From Pareuzebyella sediminis (GTDB lineage Bacteria > Bacteroidota > Bacteroidia > Flavobacteriales > Flavobacteriaceae), in NCBI RefSeq assembly GCF_008367235.1, contig NZ_VTZS01000003.1:248001-312000 (forward strand): 64,000 nucleotides of DNA. Reading direction: 5' to 3'. Each line of letters begins with the position of its first letter. Positions within the stretch are counted from its first letter, which is position 1. The position numbers and the translations under genes are program-made. A model generated the notes under the pieces. The model worked only from the letters and a program-made list of their open reading frames with translations. It was not told where the DNA came from and made no database searches. Positions 34,904-43,256 of this stretch are shown piece after piece.

Positions 34904-36828
34904 ACCAAGCCTCGCTTCATAAATATATTGCTTCCAAATATCAAAATGCAAGTTCTAAAAAGCTTTTTGAATTGAGGCTTTCTACAAACCTTACGCTTAT
35001 CAAAGACCTTTTTTTTTCACTTTATCCAGAGGAAAAATATTCAATTTTTTTTGATACGTTGATTTCAAAACTTCCTTCATTGTATAAGGAGAGGCCTTCA
35101 GAATTACAACAGCAAGACATCGAACGTATAACGGATGAAAATTGGTACCAGTCTGAAGGATTAGTGGGCATGCAGTTGTATGTAGACCACTTTAGCGACA
35201 ATTTGGAGGGGCTTAGGCAGCGTCTCGATTATTTTCAAAAATTAGGAGTCAATTTTTTACACTTGATGCCAATAACCCCAAGACCAAAAGGTGAAAATGA
35301 TGGGGGGTACGCTGTGAATAGTTATCATGAAGTGGATCAGAGGTTCGGTTCTAAAGAAGACCTTCTTATGCTTACCGATGAAATGAGAAGTAAAGGTATG
35401 TATCTTATGCTTGATTTTGTGGCCAATCATACCTCAAATGAATTTTCATGGGCAAAAAAGGCTATGGCCGGAAATTTGAAATATCAAAACTATTATTATA
35501 CTTATCCCGATCGCAGCGTACCTGACGCCTTTGAAAAACATCTTCCGGAAATATTTCCAGTTACCTCTCCCGGAAATTTCACCTTTAACCATAAAATGAA
35601 GAGGTGGGTTATGACTGTTTTTAATGAATATCAATGGGACTTGAACTATTCAAACCCGCAGGTTTTCATAGAAATGCTCAGTAATTTGGTGAAATTAGTG
35701 AACAATGGAGTAGATGTCGTTCGCTTGGATGCCTTGGCTTTTATGTGGAAAAAAATAGGCACCCAATCACAAAATTTACCTGAGGTACACATGCTGATTT
35801 CTCTATTTAAATTGTGTTTGCAGGTAGTAGCCCCAGGTGTTGTGCTATTGGCAGAGGCCATTGTTGCGCCAAAAGATATCATAAGGTATTTCGGAAATGG
35901 AAAAATGTCGGGCAACGAGTGCGAAATAGCCTATAATGCCACCCTGATGGCTCTGTTATGGGATGCCATTGCCACAAAAAAGACCATTTTGCTGTATAAG
36001 AATTTACGAAGCCTTCCTAAAAAGCCCAATGAATCCACTTGGATTAATTACATTCGATGCCATGACGATATCGGCCTCGGATTCGAAGACCATTATATCG
36101 ACGAGATCGGTTGGGATGCCAAACAACATCGCAAATTTTTGCTAGACTATTACTGTCAGAATATTGAGTGGTCGCCTTCAAAAGGTCAGATATTCATGTA
36201 TAACCCTAAAACGGGTGACGGCAGAATTACAGGGAGCTCAGCGTCACTTCTCGGATTGGAAGATGCTCTTGAAAAAAATGATGAACAGGCAATTGAAGAA
36301 GCAATAGACAAAGTGATCATGCTACATGGTATAACCATGTCATATACTGGAATTCCTTTGATTTATGCAGGGGATGAAATCGGTATGTTGAACGACTATT
36401 CGTACCTCAACGATGAGAACAAGAAAGGTGATAGCCGGTGGGTCAACCGCCCCTTTCATGATTGGAAGGCCATTACAACCCTTGAGGTCAAAAACAATTA
36501 CCAATCAAAAATTTTCTTTTCGCTGCAACACCTGATTCGTATCAGAAAAGAGCATCGAGCCTTTGCGGACCACAACAACGTAATTTTATACGATAATCCG
36601 AACCCCCATGTCTTTATATATGAAAGGAACTATCCCAACAGTCAAGGCATTTTGGTGGTTTGTAATTTCGACCATAATGCACAAATTATAAATTTAGACA
36701 CCTTGGGATCTTACGGTTTACCTGAAGGGATTGAAGATTTGATTTCAGGGAAAACCCTTAATATTACGGGCCATACGGTACCTCTTATGCCTTATGAAAT
36801 ATTATGGCTGAAACATATTGCGAACTGA
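34900..36828 (+). CDS. GH13 amylosucrase / sucrose hydrolase family enzyme
   Basis: A 642-aa glycoside hydrolase family 13 enzyme of the amylosucrase subfamily (GH13_4). An all-helical N-domain (1-90) precedes the barrel: GMQLYVDHFSDNLEGL, DFVANHTSNEF (region II), VDVVRLDALAF with the nucleophile Asp, VLLAEAIVAP with the acid/base Glu, and IRCHDDIGLGF with the third carboxylate. The C-terminus is a beta-sandwich. Such enzymes split sucrose to glucose or glucan plus fructose. No signal peptide, so it is cytosolic, and sucrose must be imported by genes outside the window. Overlaps the fructokinase stop by four bases. Confidence 0.9.
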   Translation: MNQASLHKYIASKYQNASSKKLFELRLSTNLTLIKDLFFSLYPEEKYSIFFDTLISKLPSLYKERPSELQQQDIERITDENWYQSEGLVGMQLYVDHFSDNLEGLRQRLDYFQKLGVNFLHLMPITPRPKGENDGGYAVNSYHEVDQRFGSKEDLLMLTDEMRSKGMYLMLDFVANHTSNEFSWAKKAMAGNLKYQNYYYTYPDRSVPDAFEKHLPEIFPVTSPGNFTFNHKMKRWVMTVFNEYQWDLNYSNPQVFIEMLSNLVKLVNNGVDVVRLDALAFMWKKIGTQSQNLPEVHMLISLFKLCLQVVAPGVVLLAEAIVAPKDIIRYFGNGKMSGNECEIAYNATLMALLWDAIATKKTILLYKNLRSLPKKPNESTWINYIRCHDDIGLGFEDHYIDEIGWDAKQHRKFLLDYYCQNIEWSPSKGQIFMYNPKTGDGRITGSSASLLGLEDALEKNDEQAIEEAIDKVIMLHGITMSYTGIPLIYAGDEIGMLNDYSYLNDENKKGDSRWVNRPFHDWKAITTLEVKNNYQSKIFFSLQHLIRIRKEHRAFADHNNVILYDNPNPHVFIYERNYPNSQGILVVCNFDHNAQIINLDTLGSYGLPEGIEDLISGKTLNITGHTVPLMPYEILWLKHIAN

Positions 36829-36871
36829 ATACTAGATAAAAAGACATGTCTATAAGGCAGTCTTTTAAGTC

Positions 36872-36934
36872 AACAAATGTTTCAAATTTGTTAGATAATA
36901 TTTCGAATTTGTCATTATTTTGTGTCGAATTTAA
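36872..36934. promoter_or_regulatory. Repeat array upstream of the BLUF-AraC gene
   Basis: The core T-C-[A/G]-A-A-T-T-T occurs three times: 36882-36889, 36903-36910 and 36925-36932, spaced 21 and 22 bases. The first two extend to 12-mers, TTTCAAATTTGT and TTTCGAATTTGT, one mismatch apart. The first also lies in an inverted repeat, AACAAAT ... ATTTGTT (36872-36892). Two-turn spacing of direct half-sites is typical of AraC-family binding. The last copy overlaps a GTG that would otherwise be the first codon, favouring the ATG at 36940. Confidence 0.55.
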
Positions 36935-36939
36935 GTGGT

Positions 36940-38394
36940 ATGTTAAAGTTAGAGGAAAAAGGCCCCATAGAACAGTTGAGGGCGATGTCGGTTTATCTCG
37001 GCGGTGATTTTTACGAGGGTTTGGGAGCTGCCCGAATGGAGTTGGACAATGCCAACGGCAAAGGATTTATCTACACCTATGACCTTTTACCGGGCCTATC
37101 GGTACGTACGTACAATATACATCTCAAGAATGAATTGAAAATAGAGCTGGACGGTATGGTCAACAATCCGCTCTATCTTCTGTTCTGCATTCAAGGCCAT
37201 TACTTTCATAAATTCAAAAAAGACCTAGAGGCAGAACGCATCAGAAGGGGGCAGAATGTCATTCTCTGCGCTACCGAAGACAATCCTAATGTTGCCATTT
37301 TACCGAATAACATAGAGCTAAAACTAAGCGTAATCATCGTCAAAAAAGAAAAGATAGCAGAGCAAGAACTGATAAAGCGAAGTAATCTTTCCAATATTTT
37401 GAACGACATCTTTGCCAAGATAGGCAATGATATGCCCTATCGTTATTTTGGAGGAATCAGTGCGGAAACCGAAAAATATGCCCGAGTTCTCATCGAGAAT
37501 AAGCGAACCGACGTTATCGGTAAACTTCTTACGGAGGCCTCGGCTTTGAACACTTTGGCGGCTCAGCTTGATGACCGGGACAAATACATGAGTGGTAAAG
37601 ATAAGTTCACCAACTTGAGCAAAGAACAACTGGAGCGAGTAGTGGTGGTCTGCGACGAAATCAGCAGAAATTTAAGTCAGGCCCATACCATTGAGAGTAT
37701 AGTAAAAGAGACCGGGCTTTCGGCTAAAAAGTTACAAGAAGGTTTCCGTTTTCTATTTGGGGTAAGCGTCGCCCATTTCGTAAAGAATCTCAAACTGGAA
37801 AAGGCCCGGGAGCTCATACAGACTACAGAACTCAATATTTCCGAAGTTGTTCATGAAATCGGCATTCAGAGTCAAAGTTATTTTTCGAAAATTTTTAAGG
37901 AAAAGTACGGTATGCTTCCCAGAGATTACAGGGATTCCTTCCTAAGTGCTGATCAGTCCTTTGAGCTTAGCTACCGCTCTAAAGCCTCTTTTTATATTGG
38001 CGAGGGTGAAGTGAAAAATCTCGTGGAGACTTCCGACAAAAATAATCGGGACATAGGAGTGACCGGGTGCCTTATCCATTATAAGGACGAATTTTTTCAA
38101 TTACTTGAAGGACCTAAGCAAAGAGTGCTCATGCTTTTTGAGAAAATTAAGGCCGACCCTCGTCATTATGAAATAGAACTCTTATGGAAGGGGGCCCGCA
38201 ACGATAAAATTTTTGACGATTGGGGTCTTATATTGGTATCCGACCGGGTTTCTGAAAATATTATGTCTAATCGCAAGGTCGGAATGGATATTAAAACCAT
38301 GCTTTCTTCGAAAGCTACATCCAATGCTTCTAGAAGTATGTTTTGGCAACAAGTTAGAAACCAGATAAGAAGCAAAAAAATGATTTCTGCCTAA
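36940..38394 (+). CDS. AraC-family transcription regulator with C-terminal BLUF blue-light domain
   Basis: A 484-aa protein (490 from the GTG at 36922). The first half (about 15-220) is a flavobacterial AraC sensing region. A two-helix-turn-helix AraC DNA-binding domain follows (about 225-330: SAKKLQEGFRFLFGVSV and SYFSKIFKEKYGMLPRDYR). About 340-440 is a BLUF flavin photoreceptor: aligned without gaps to AppA, Tyr21, Asn45, Gln63 and Trp104 fall exactly on Tyr345, Asn369, Gln387 and Trp428, and AppA's Met106 is a Leu here. The Tyr-Asn-Gln set is needed for flavin photochemistry, so it should be light-active. Likely a light-controlled DNA-binding switch. Targets unknown; the repeat array upstream suggests autoregulation. 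Confidence 0.85.
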   Translation: MLKLEEKGPIEQLRAMSVYLGGDFYEGLGAARMELDNANGKGFIYTYDLLPGLSVRTYNIHLKNELKIELDGMVNNPLYLLFCIQGHYFHKFKKDLEAERIRRGQNVILCATEDNPNVAILPNNIELKLSVIIVKKEKIAEQELIKRSNLSNILNDIFAKIGNDMPYRYFGGISAETEKYARVLIENKRTDVIGKLLTEASALNTLAAQLDDRDKYMSGKDKFTNLSKEQLERVVVVCDEISRNLSQAHTIESIVKETGLSAKKLQEGFRFLFGVSVAHFVKNLKLEKARELIQTTELNISEVVHEIGIQSQSYFSKIFKEKYGMLPRDYRDSFLSADQSFELSYRSKASFYIGEGEVKNLVETSDKNNRDIGVTGCLIHYKDEFFQLLEGPKQRVLMLFEKIKADPRHYEIELLWKGARNDKIFDDWGLILVSDRVSENIMSNRKVGMDIKTMLSSKATSNASRSMFWQQVRNQIRSKKMISA

Positions 38395-38556
38395 CTAAAG
38401 AAGGTTGGCCGATGCATATTTTGTGATGATAATACCCATGGCCAAAAGTGAAACTAGAAAGAAAAAAGCACTTACAATAAGTAACCATTTTAGCTCGGTT
38501 ACATTTTTTCGGTAGAGGGTCTTGGTTTTCACTCTGTGGATTAGCTTTTTTAGCAT
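38395..38556 (-). CDS. Small single-span membrane protein (53 aa)
   Basis: From the ATG at 38556 the frame encodes a basic start (MLKKLIHRVKTKTLYRKN) and one hydrophobic helix (about 25-45, WLLIVSAFFFLVSLLAMG), with a short tail. A longer frame would run into the receiver gene. Its stop abuts the BLUF-AraC stop with no spacer, on the opposite strand. Composition is that of a genuine small inner-membrane peptide. Function unknown. Confidence 0.5.
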   Translation of the reverse strand: MLKKLIHRVKTKTLYRKNVTELKWLLIVSAFFFLVSLLAMGIIITKYASANLL

Positions 38557-38602
38557 TATTAATTTTCTTAAAGGAAGACAATCGATGGTAAACGATGTGA
38601 CC

Positions 38603-39010
38603 TTAATCAAGATATGGCATAATAGTATTCATCAGTTGGTCTCTCATCGTCTTATAACAATTCGATTTGGTCAGATAGGAATTGGCTCCCAGACGAATAC
38701 TATTTTCTTTATCCCCGGCACTTGAAGACGTGGAATAGACGATAACCGGAATTTTTTTCAATGCCTCGTTCCTCCTTATTTCGACGATACATTCAAAACC
38801 ACTCTTTTCTGGCATGTTCAAATCGAGAAAAATCAATTTGGGCAAGGATGTAATATCTTCGCGCAACGTGTCTATAAGATTTACTCCATTTGTGAACAAC
38901 CTTAGCTCCAAATCAGGAAAGAGGTCCGTCATGGCATCCTGAAAAAGCATTCTATCATCTTCGTCATCATCGACGTAAATCAATGGGTTTTTCGATATTA
39001 CCATAACCAT
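38603..39010 (-). CDS. Single-domain response regulator (receiver only)
   Basis: A 135-aa CheY-like receiver. The acidic triad D-D-D-E-D-D (about 14-19), the phospho-acceptor Asp in LIFLDLNMPEKSG (about residue 63), the Thr/Ser switch VYSTSSS, and the conserved Lys in SYLTKSN are all present. There is no output domain, so it relays phosphate to a partner protein. The flavobacterial receiver-only type often works with hybrid kinases or in light and oxygen responses. It lies 208 bases from the BLUF-AraC gene, convergent to it with the 53-aa gene between. The sensor kinase is unknown. Confidence 0.9.
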   Translation of the reverse strand: MVMVISKNPLIYVDDDEDDRMLFQDAMTDLFPDLELRLFTNGVNLIDTLREDITSLPKLIFLDLNMPEKSGFECIVEIRRNEALKKIPVIVYSTSSSAGDKENSIRLGANSYLTKSNCYKTMRDQLMNTIMPYLD

Positions 39011-39231
39011 TCACTTTTAACCAGCAATTCGCGTGGAAACACTGTATTTTTCATTATATAAAAGTAGTATGAAGATGATTGGCCAAATAATAGATTCTAA
39101 ATAAAATCTAGTGAATTTGAGATCAGATGGCCAAATTTGATGAAAATAATGACGATTTTGGGAAAAAGACCATTTTATGTGGTGCTAATAGAACTAAAAG
39201 TATCAAAGCTCGCTGCTTTGAAAGCCATATC

Positions 39232-40368
39232 TTAGTTGTATTGGACTTTCCTCATGATACGCAAAGCTTCCTTTAAAGATCCATAAATGGCAACATCGTA
39301 TTTTTTCAACAACGGCCTCGCGGTCTCCATTTGATCTTTCGCCTCTTCAAACCCGTTTAGATAAGCAATCAAATAGGTATCGGGCAAGAACTTTAAATCC
39401 TTTTTCTCAGATGGGCTCAAATTCATATTCTTCTCTAACTTTCGTAATAGAGCACCATTCGCATTAAAAATATGGTACAACGTTTTTTTATCGTGCTGCG
39501 GGGGTTTGAAAAGAAGGTCGCTCTGTAAGCTATACGTGCCATTATTCTTGAAAGTAATCACCACTTTTTCCAAGGGATAGTAGGTCTGTTTTGTCTTTAG
39601 GCCAAGTTGTACGTACTCGATAGTAGTGAAAGAATGCTCATCAAACGTAATGGTCACTTCATCTAAGGCCGAATAAAAAAGTTTCACCTGCTCATTGATC
39701 AATTCGATATCAACCCGGGAAAAATAGGTCTCACCCCTTACCTTTTTTTTAATCCCTGCCCAACAGACCACGAATTGCTCTTTAAAGACCTTATAATCGC
39801 TTTCGAGGTCTTTATGTCTGTGGTTAATAAAATCAATGACCCCATCTAGCGTCAATTCGATATTGTTGCGTGCATGCTGTTCAATGGTAGCCACTATTTC
39901 TGAATTGATATCCCTGAGCTCAATATCAAAAGCTTTTGGCATGCTGATGCTCCCCTCACGAAAAAAGACCATTCCTCCATAATATTTCCAAATATTTTTA
40001 CGTAAGGAGCAAATCTTACCGTTAGACCTGATTGTCACCAGACCCACTACTTTACCTTCGGGTAAATCCGGAAAGGGAATGTTCTCATAGGAAATCAGAG
40101 GTGGGTTCTCAAGGTAGGCATTCACCAGGTTCTGGATTTTGCTGTCATCAAAAAAATCTACTCCAACAATTTTACTATCTTCATCTTCGACCCCGATAAC
40201 AATAAAAGAATTGTTCTTAGGGTTGCTGTTGGCAAGTGCACAAACATGCTTTAAAAATTTGGCCTTCCCCTCCTTTTGTCCAATGGCTACAAAACGCTTT
40301 TTATCATAAAAGCTGTTCTCGTCATTATGCGCAAGCAAATTTTTTACGAGAAGACGTTTGTTGATCAT
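39232..40368 (-). CDS. AlbA_2/schlafen-like domain protein
   Basis: A 378-aa cytosolic protein. The N-terminal third (about 15-150) is an AlbA_2/divergent AAA_4 module: KAKFLKHVCALANSNPKNNSFIVIGVEDEDSKIVG is the family's core, with the I-G-V turn. The rest is a mixed alpha-beta region of unknown fold. Such proteins are thought to bind nucleic acid and occur in regulatory and defence contexts. The gene starts four bases inside the SDR gene's stop (ATGA overlap), an operon with no obvious shared pathway. Confidence 0.8.
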   Translation of the reverse strand: MINKRLLVKNLLAHNDENSFYDKKRFVAIGQKEGKAKFLKHVCALANSNPKNNSFIVIGVEDEDSKIVGVDFFDDSKIQNLVNAYLENPPLISYENIPFPDLPEGKVVGLVTIRSNGKICSLRKNIWKYYGGMVFFREGSISMPKAFDIELRDINSEIVATIEQHARNNIELTLDGVIDFINHRHKDLESDYKVFKEQFVVCWAGIKKKVRGETYFSRVDIELINEQVKLFYSALDEVTITFDEHSFTTIEYVQLGLKTKQTYYPLEKVVITFKNNGTYSLQSDLLFKPPQHDKKTLYHIFNANGALLRKLEKNMNLSPSEKKDLKFLPDTYLIAYLNGFEEAKDQMETARPLLKKYDVAIYGSLKEALRIMRKVQYN

Positions 40369-41120
40369 GATTCTTTATTCCATATAGTGGCAGTGGCCTG
40401 TGCCGTTGGGGTAACCACCAAATCGGCAATGTTAACATGAGTGGGTCTCGTCACTACAAAATGAATAATTTGGGCAATATCATCGGCAACCAGAGGTTCG
40501 AAGCCTTCATACACCGAATCGGCACGGTCATCATCTCCTTTAAACCGAACATTGCTAAATTCAGTTTCCACGGCCCCGGGATGGACCGCTCCCACCCGAA
40601 TGCCATAAGGGTTTAAATCGATGCGCATACCTGTTGTCAGGGCATCGACTGCATGCTTGCTAGCACAGTACACATTTCCTTTCGGATATACCTCTTTCGC
40701 AGCTGTCGATCCTATATTTATAATATGCCCGGATCTTCGTTCTACCATTCCCGGAATTATCGCTTTGGACACATAGAGCAACCCCTTGACATTTATATCG
40801 ATCATGGCATCCCAATCGGCCGGATCTCCCTTGTCTATAGGATCAAGGCCATGTGCATTTCCAGCGTTGTTGACAAGAATATCGATTTTGGAAAAATCAT
40901 CGGGCAATGATGCAATAGCCTCAAATACTTCGTCCTTTTCACGGACATCGAAATTTAAGGTATGGATTCTGGTTTCTTTACCCAGTTCGGCCTGAAGCCC
41001 ATCCAAACGATCTTTTCTTCTACCGCATAAAACCAGTTCTATTCCCTGAAGTGCAAAAAGTATGGCCGTAGATCTTCCTATACCGCTTGTTGCCCCTGTA
41101 ATCAATGCTAATTTTTTCAT
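40365..41120 (-). CDS. Short-chain dehydrogenase/reductase (YdfG-like)
   Basis: A 251-aa classical SDR. The cofactor loop ITGATSGIGRS (6-16) starts the protein; NNAG is near 84-87; the catalytic Ser lies in INIGSTAA and the Tyr-x-x-x-Lys motif in YCASKHA near 153-159. The R-[KR]-x-R element after the first beta strand suggests NADP. Sequence resembles YdfG, an NADP-dependent 3-hydroxy acid (serine/allo-threonine) dehydrogenase. First gene of a two-gene overlapping unit with the AlbA_2 protein. Confidence 0.92.
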   Translation of the reverse strand: MKKLALITGATSGIGRSTAILFALQGIELVLCGRRKDRLDGLQAELGKETRIHTLNFDVREKDEVFEAIASLPDDFSKIDILVNNAGNAHGLDPIDKGDPADWDAMIDINVKGLLYVSKAIIPGMVERRSGHIINIGSTAAKEVYPKGNVYCASKHAVDALTTGMRIDLNPYGIRVGAVHPGAVETEFSNVRFKGDDDRADSVYEGFEPLVADDIAQIIHFVVTRPTHVNIADLVVTPTAQATATIWNKES

Positions 41121-41311
41121 TATATGATATATTATATTTTCGGCATTTGCCTATGTGGCTTAAATTAAAAAGAATTACCTTAAAAACTTCATAAAAATGG
41201 GGGGTTACGTTTTTTTTTAACCAATCGTTAACAGCGAAGCAGTGAATAAATTTTCAATTTGCACTCCTATACTAACTACAACCAGCCTCAACCAAATAGT
41301 TTTTGATATAT

Positions 41312-42313
41312 ATGGAACAAAACACCGCTGTAGACATTAGTGCAGTTAATGAAAAAATAGCTCAGGAAAGCGCCTTTATCGATTTGTTGATGCTAGAAAT
41401 GAATAAGGTAATCGTAGGCCAAAAACATATGGTCGAACGACTGCTCATAGGTCTTCTGGGGCAAGGACACATTCTATTGGAGGGTGTTCCCGGCCTTGCA
41501 AAGACTCTCGCCATCAATACCTTGTCTAAAGCCGTTAAGGGAAGTTTTAGCAGAATACAGTTTACCCCCGACCTTCTTCCTGCCGATGTGGTGGGTACAT
41601 TGATCTACAATATTAAGGAAAATGACTTTTCCATTAAAAAAGGCCCAATCTTTGCCAATTTTGTACTTGCCGACGAAATTAATAGAGCCCCAGCAAAGGT
41701 GCAATCCGCACTACTAGAGGCGATGCAAGAAAAACAGGTGACCATAGGCGATGAGACGTTTATCTTGGATAAACCTTTTTTGGTAATGGCCACTCAGAAC
41801 CCAGTAGAACAAGAAGGTACATACCCTTTACCCGAAGCACAAGTCGACCGTTTTATGTTGAAAACGGTCATTGATTACCCTAGAATGAACGAGGAGCAAT
41901 TGATAATGCGTCAAAACCTATTAGGGGCTTACGAGACCGTAAAACCCGTGGTTACCCTTAAACAAATCTTAAGTGCCCAACAAGCAGTGCGCGAGGTTTA
42001 CATGGACGAGAAGATAGAGAAATATATTCTTGATCTTGTGTTTGCTACCCGGTATCCTGAAAAATATAACCTCGAACATTTGAAACCGTTGATAAGTTTC
42101 GGGGCTTCCCCGAGAGGAAGTATCAACTTGGGCAATGCGGCCAAATGCTTTGCTTTTATAAAACGTAGGGGATATGTGGTACCCGAAGATGTTCGCGCCG
42201 TAGTACATGATGTATTGCGCCATCGAATAGGCATAACCTACGAGGCAGAGGCCGAGAATATTACTTCCGAAGAAATCATCAACAAGATCGTAAACGAGAT
42301 CGAAGTGCCTTAA
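41312..42313 (+). CDS. MoxR-family AAA ATPase
   Basis: A 333-aa AAA+ ATPase of the MoxR type, from the ATG at 41312; a TTG at 41303 would add three residues. The Walker A motif is GVPGLAKT (about 57-64) and the Walker B motif LADEINRAPAK (about 118-128), followed by the MoxR Q-E segment VQSALLEAMQEKQVTIG. It is the first gene of the Bat operon. MoxR proteins act as chaperone-like ATPases for von Willebrand A-domain partners encoded alongside, here DUF58, BatA and BatB. Confidence 0.94.
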   Translation: MEQNTAVDISAVNEKIAQESAFIDLLMLEMNKVIVGQKHMVERLLIGLLGQGHILLEGVPGLAKTLAINTLSKAVKGSFSRIQFTPDLLPADVVGTLIYNIKENDFSIKKGPIFANFVLADEINRAPAKVQSALLEAMQEKQVTIGDETFILDKPFLVMATQNPVEQEGTYPLPEAQVDRFMLKTVIDYPRMNEEQLIMRQNLLGAYETVKPVVTLKQILSAQQAVREVYMDEKIEKYILDLVFATRYPEKYNLEHLKPLISFGASPRGSINLGNAAKCFAFIKRRGYVVPEDVRAVVHDVLRHRIGITYEAEAENITSEEIINKIVNEIEVP

Positions 42314-42360
42314 AAAGGTTCTAGGTTTAAGGTTAAAAAGTTCTGGGTCGTATGACCTAT

Positions 42361-42381
42361 GAACATTGAACATTGAACTTT
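42361..42381 (+). repeat. Three 7-bp tandem repeats in the moxR-DUF58 spacer
   Basis: GAACATT GAACATT GAACTTT lies directly before the DUF58 ATG (42390), inside a 76-base spacer that also holds an imperfect GGTTTAAGGTTAAAAAG stretch. Simple repeats of this GAAC/TTTAA kind occur in flavobacterial spacers; slippage could alter spacing ahead of the second gene. Confidence 0.5.
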
Positions 42382-42389
42382 AAACGCCA

Positions 42390-43256
42390 ATGGATACCAA
42401 AGAGTTACTAAAAAAAGTTCGTAAGATCGAGATAAAGACGCGACGTCTTTCGGATCATATTTTTGGCGGGGAATACCATTCCACATTCAAAGGACGCGGT
42501 ATGACCTTTAGTGAAGTGCGTCAATATCAGTTCGGTGATGATGTACGCAGTATCGATTGGAACGTGACCGCCCGTTACAACGAACCCTACGTTAAGGTTT
42601 TCGAGGAAGAACGCGAATTGACGATGATGCTGATGGTCGATGTAAGCGGCTCAGAACTTTTTGGCACTACCAATCAGTTCAAGAAAGAAATCATTACGGA
42701 AATTTCGGCCACCTTGGCCTTTTCGGCACTTCAGAACAATGATAAAGCAGGACTTATTTTGTTCTCCGATGAAGTTGAACTTTATATTCCTCCCAAAAAA
42801 GGGAAAAGTCATGTGTTGCGAATCATCAGGGAGTTATTGGAATTCCGACCAAAAAGCAGCCGCACAAATATTGCCGAGGCCTTGAAGTTTTTAAGCAGTG
42901 TGCTAAAGAAAAAAGCCATTGTTTTTTTGCTATCGGATTTCATTGCGGAAGATTACGAGAAGACTTTGAAAATTTCAGGGAACAAGCATGATTTGACCGG
43001 GATTCGGGTCTACGATGAACGTGAAGAGGTCATTCCCAATCTGGGCATGGTACAAATGCAGGATGCCGAAACCGGAAAAATACGTTTGGTCAATACACAA
43101 TCAAAAAGTGTGCGCAACGCATATGGAAATTACTATCGTGAGCGGGTCGATTACTTTCAAGAAATTTTCACGAAATCCGGTTGTGGCGTACTTAGCTGCC
43201 GTGTCGACGAAAGTTATGTAAGGAAACTTTTAGGCTATTTCAAGCGAAGAGGTTAA
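42390..43256 (+). CDS. DUF58 domain protein of the Bat operon
   Basis: A 288-aa cytosolic protein with the DUF58 (VWA-like) fold. The N-terminus has the family motif GRGMTFSEVRQYQFGDDVRSIDWNVTARYNEPYVK, typical of the domain, followed by MVDVSGSELFGT, a degenerate metal-ion site. In characterised operons DUF58 proteins work with MoxR. The last base of its stop (TAATG) is shared with the next start. Confidence 0.92.
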   Translation: MDTKELLKKVRKIEIKTRRLSDHIFGGEYHSTFKGRGMTFSEVRQYQFGDDVRSIDWNVTARYNEPYVKVFEEERELTMMLMVDVSGSELFGTTNQFKKEIITEISATLAFSALQNNDKAGLILFSDEVELYIPPKKGKSHVLRIIRELLEFRPKSSRTNIAEALKFLSSVLKKKAIVFLLSDFIAEDYEKTLKISGNKHDLTGIRVYDEREEVIPNLGMVQMQDAETGKIRLVNTQSKSVRNAYGNYYRERVDYFQEIFTKSGCGVLSCRVDESYVRKLLGYFKRRG

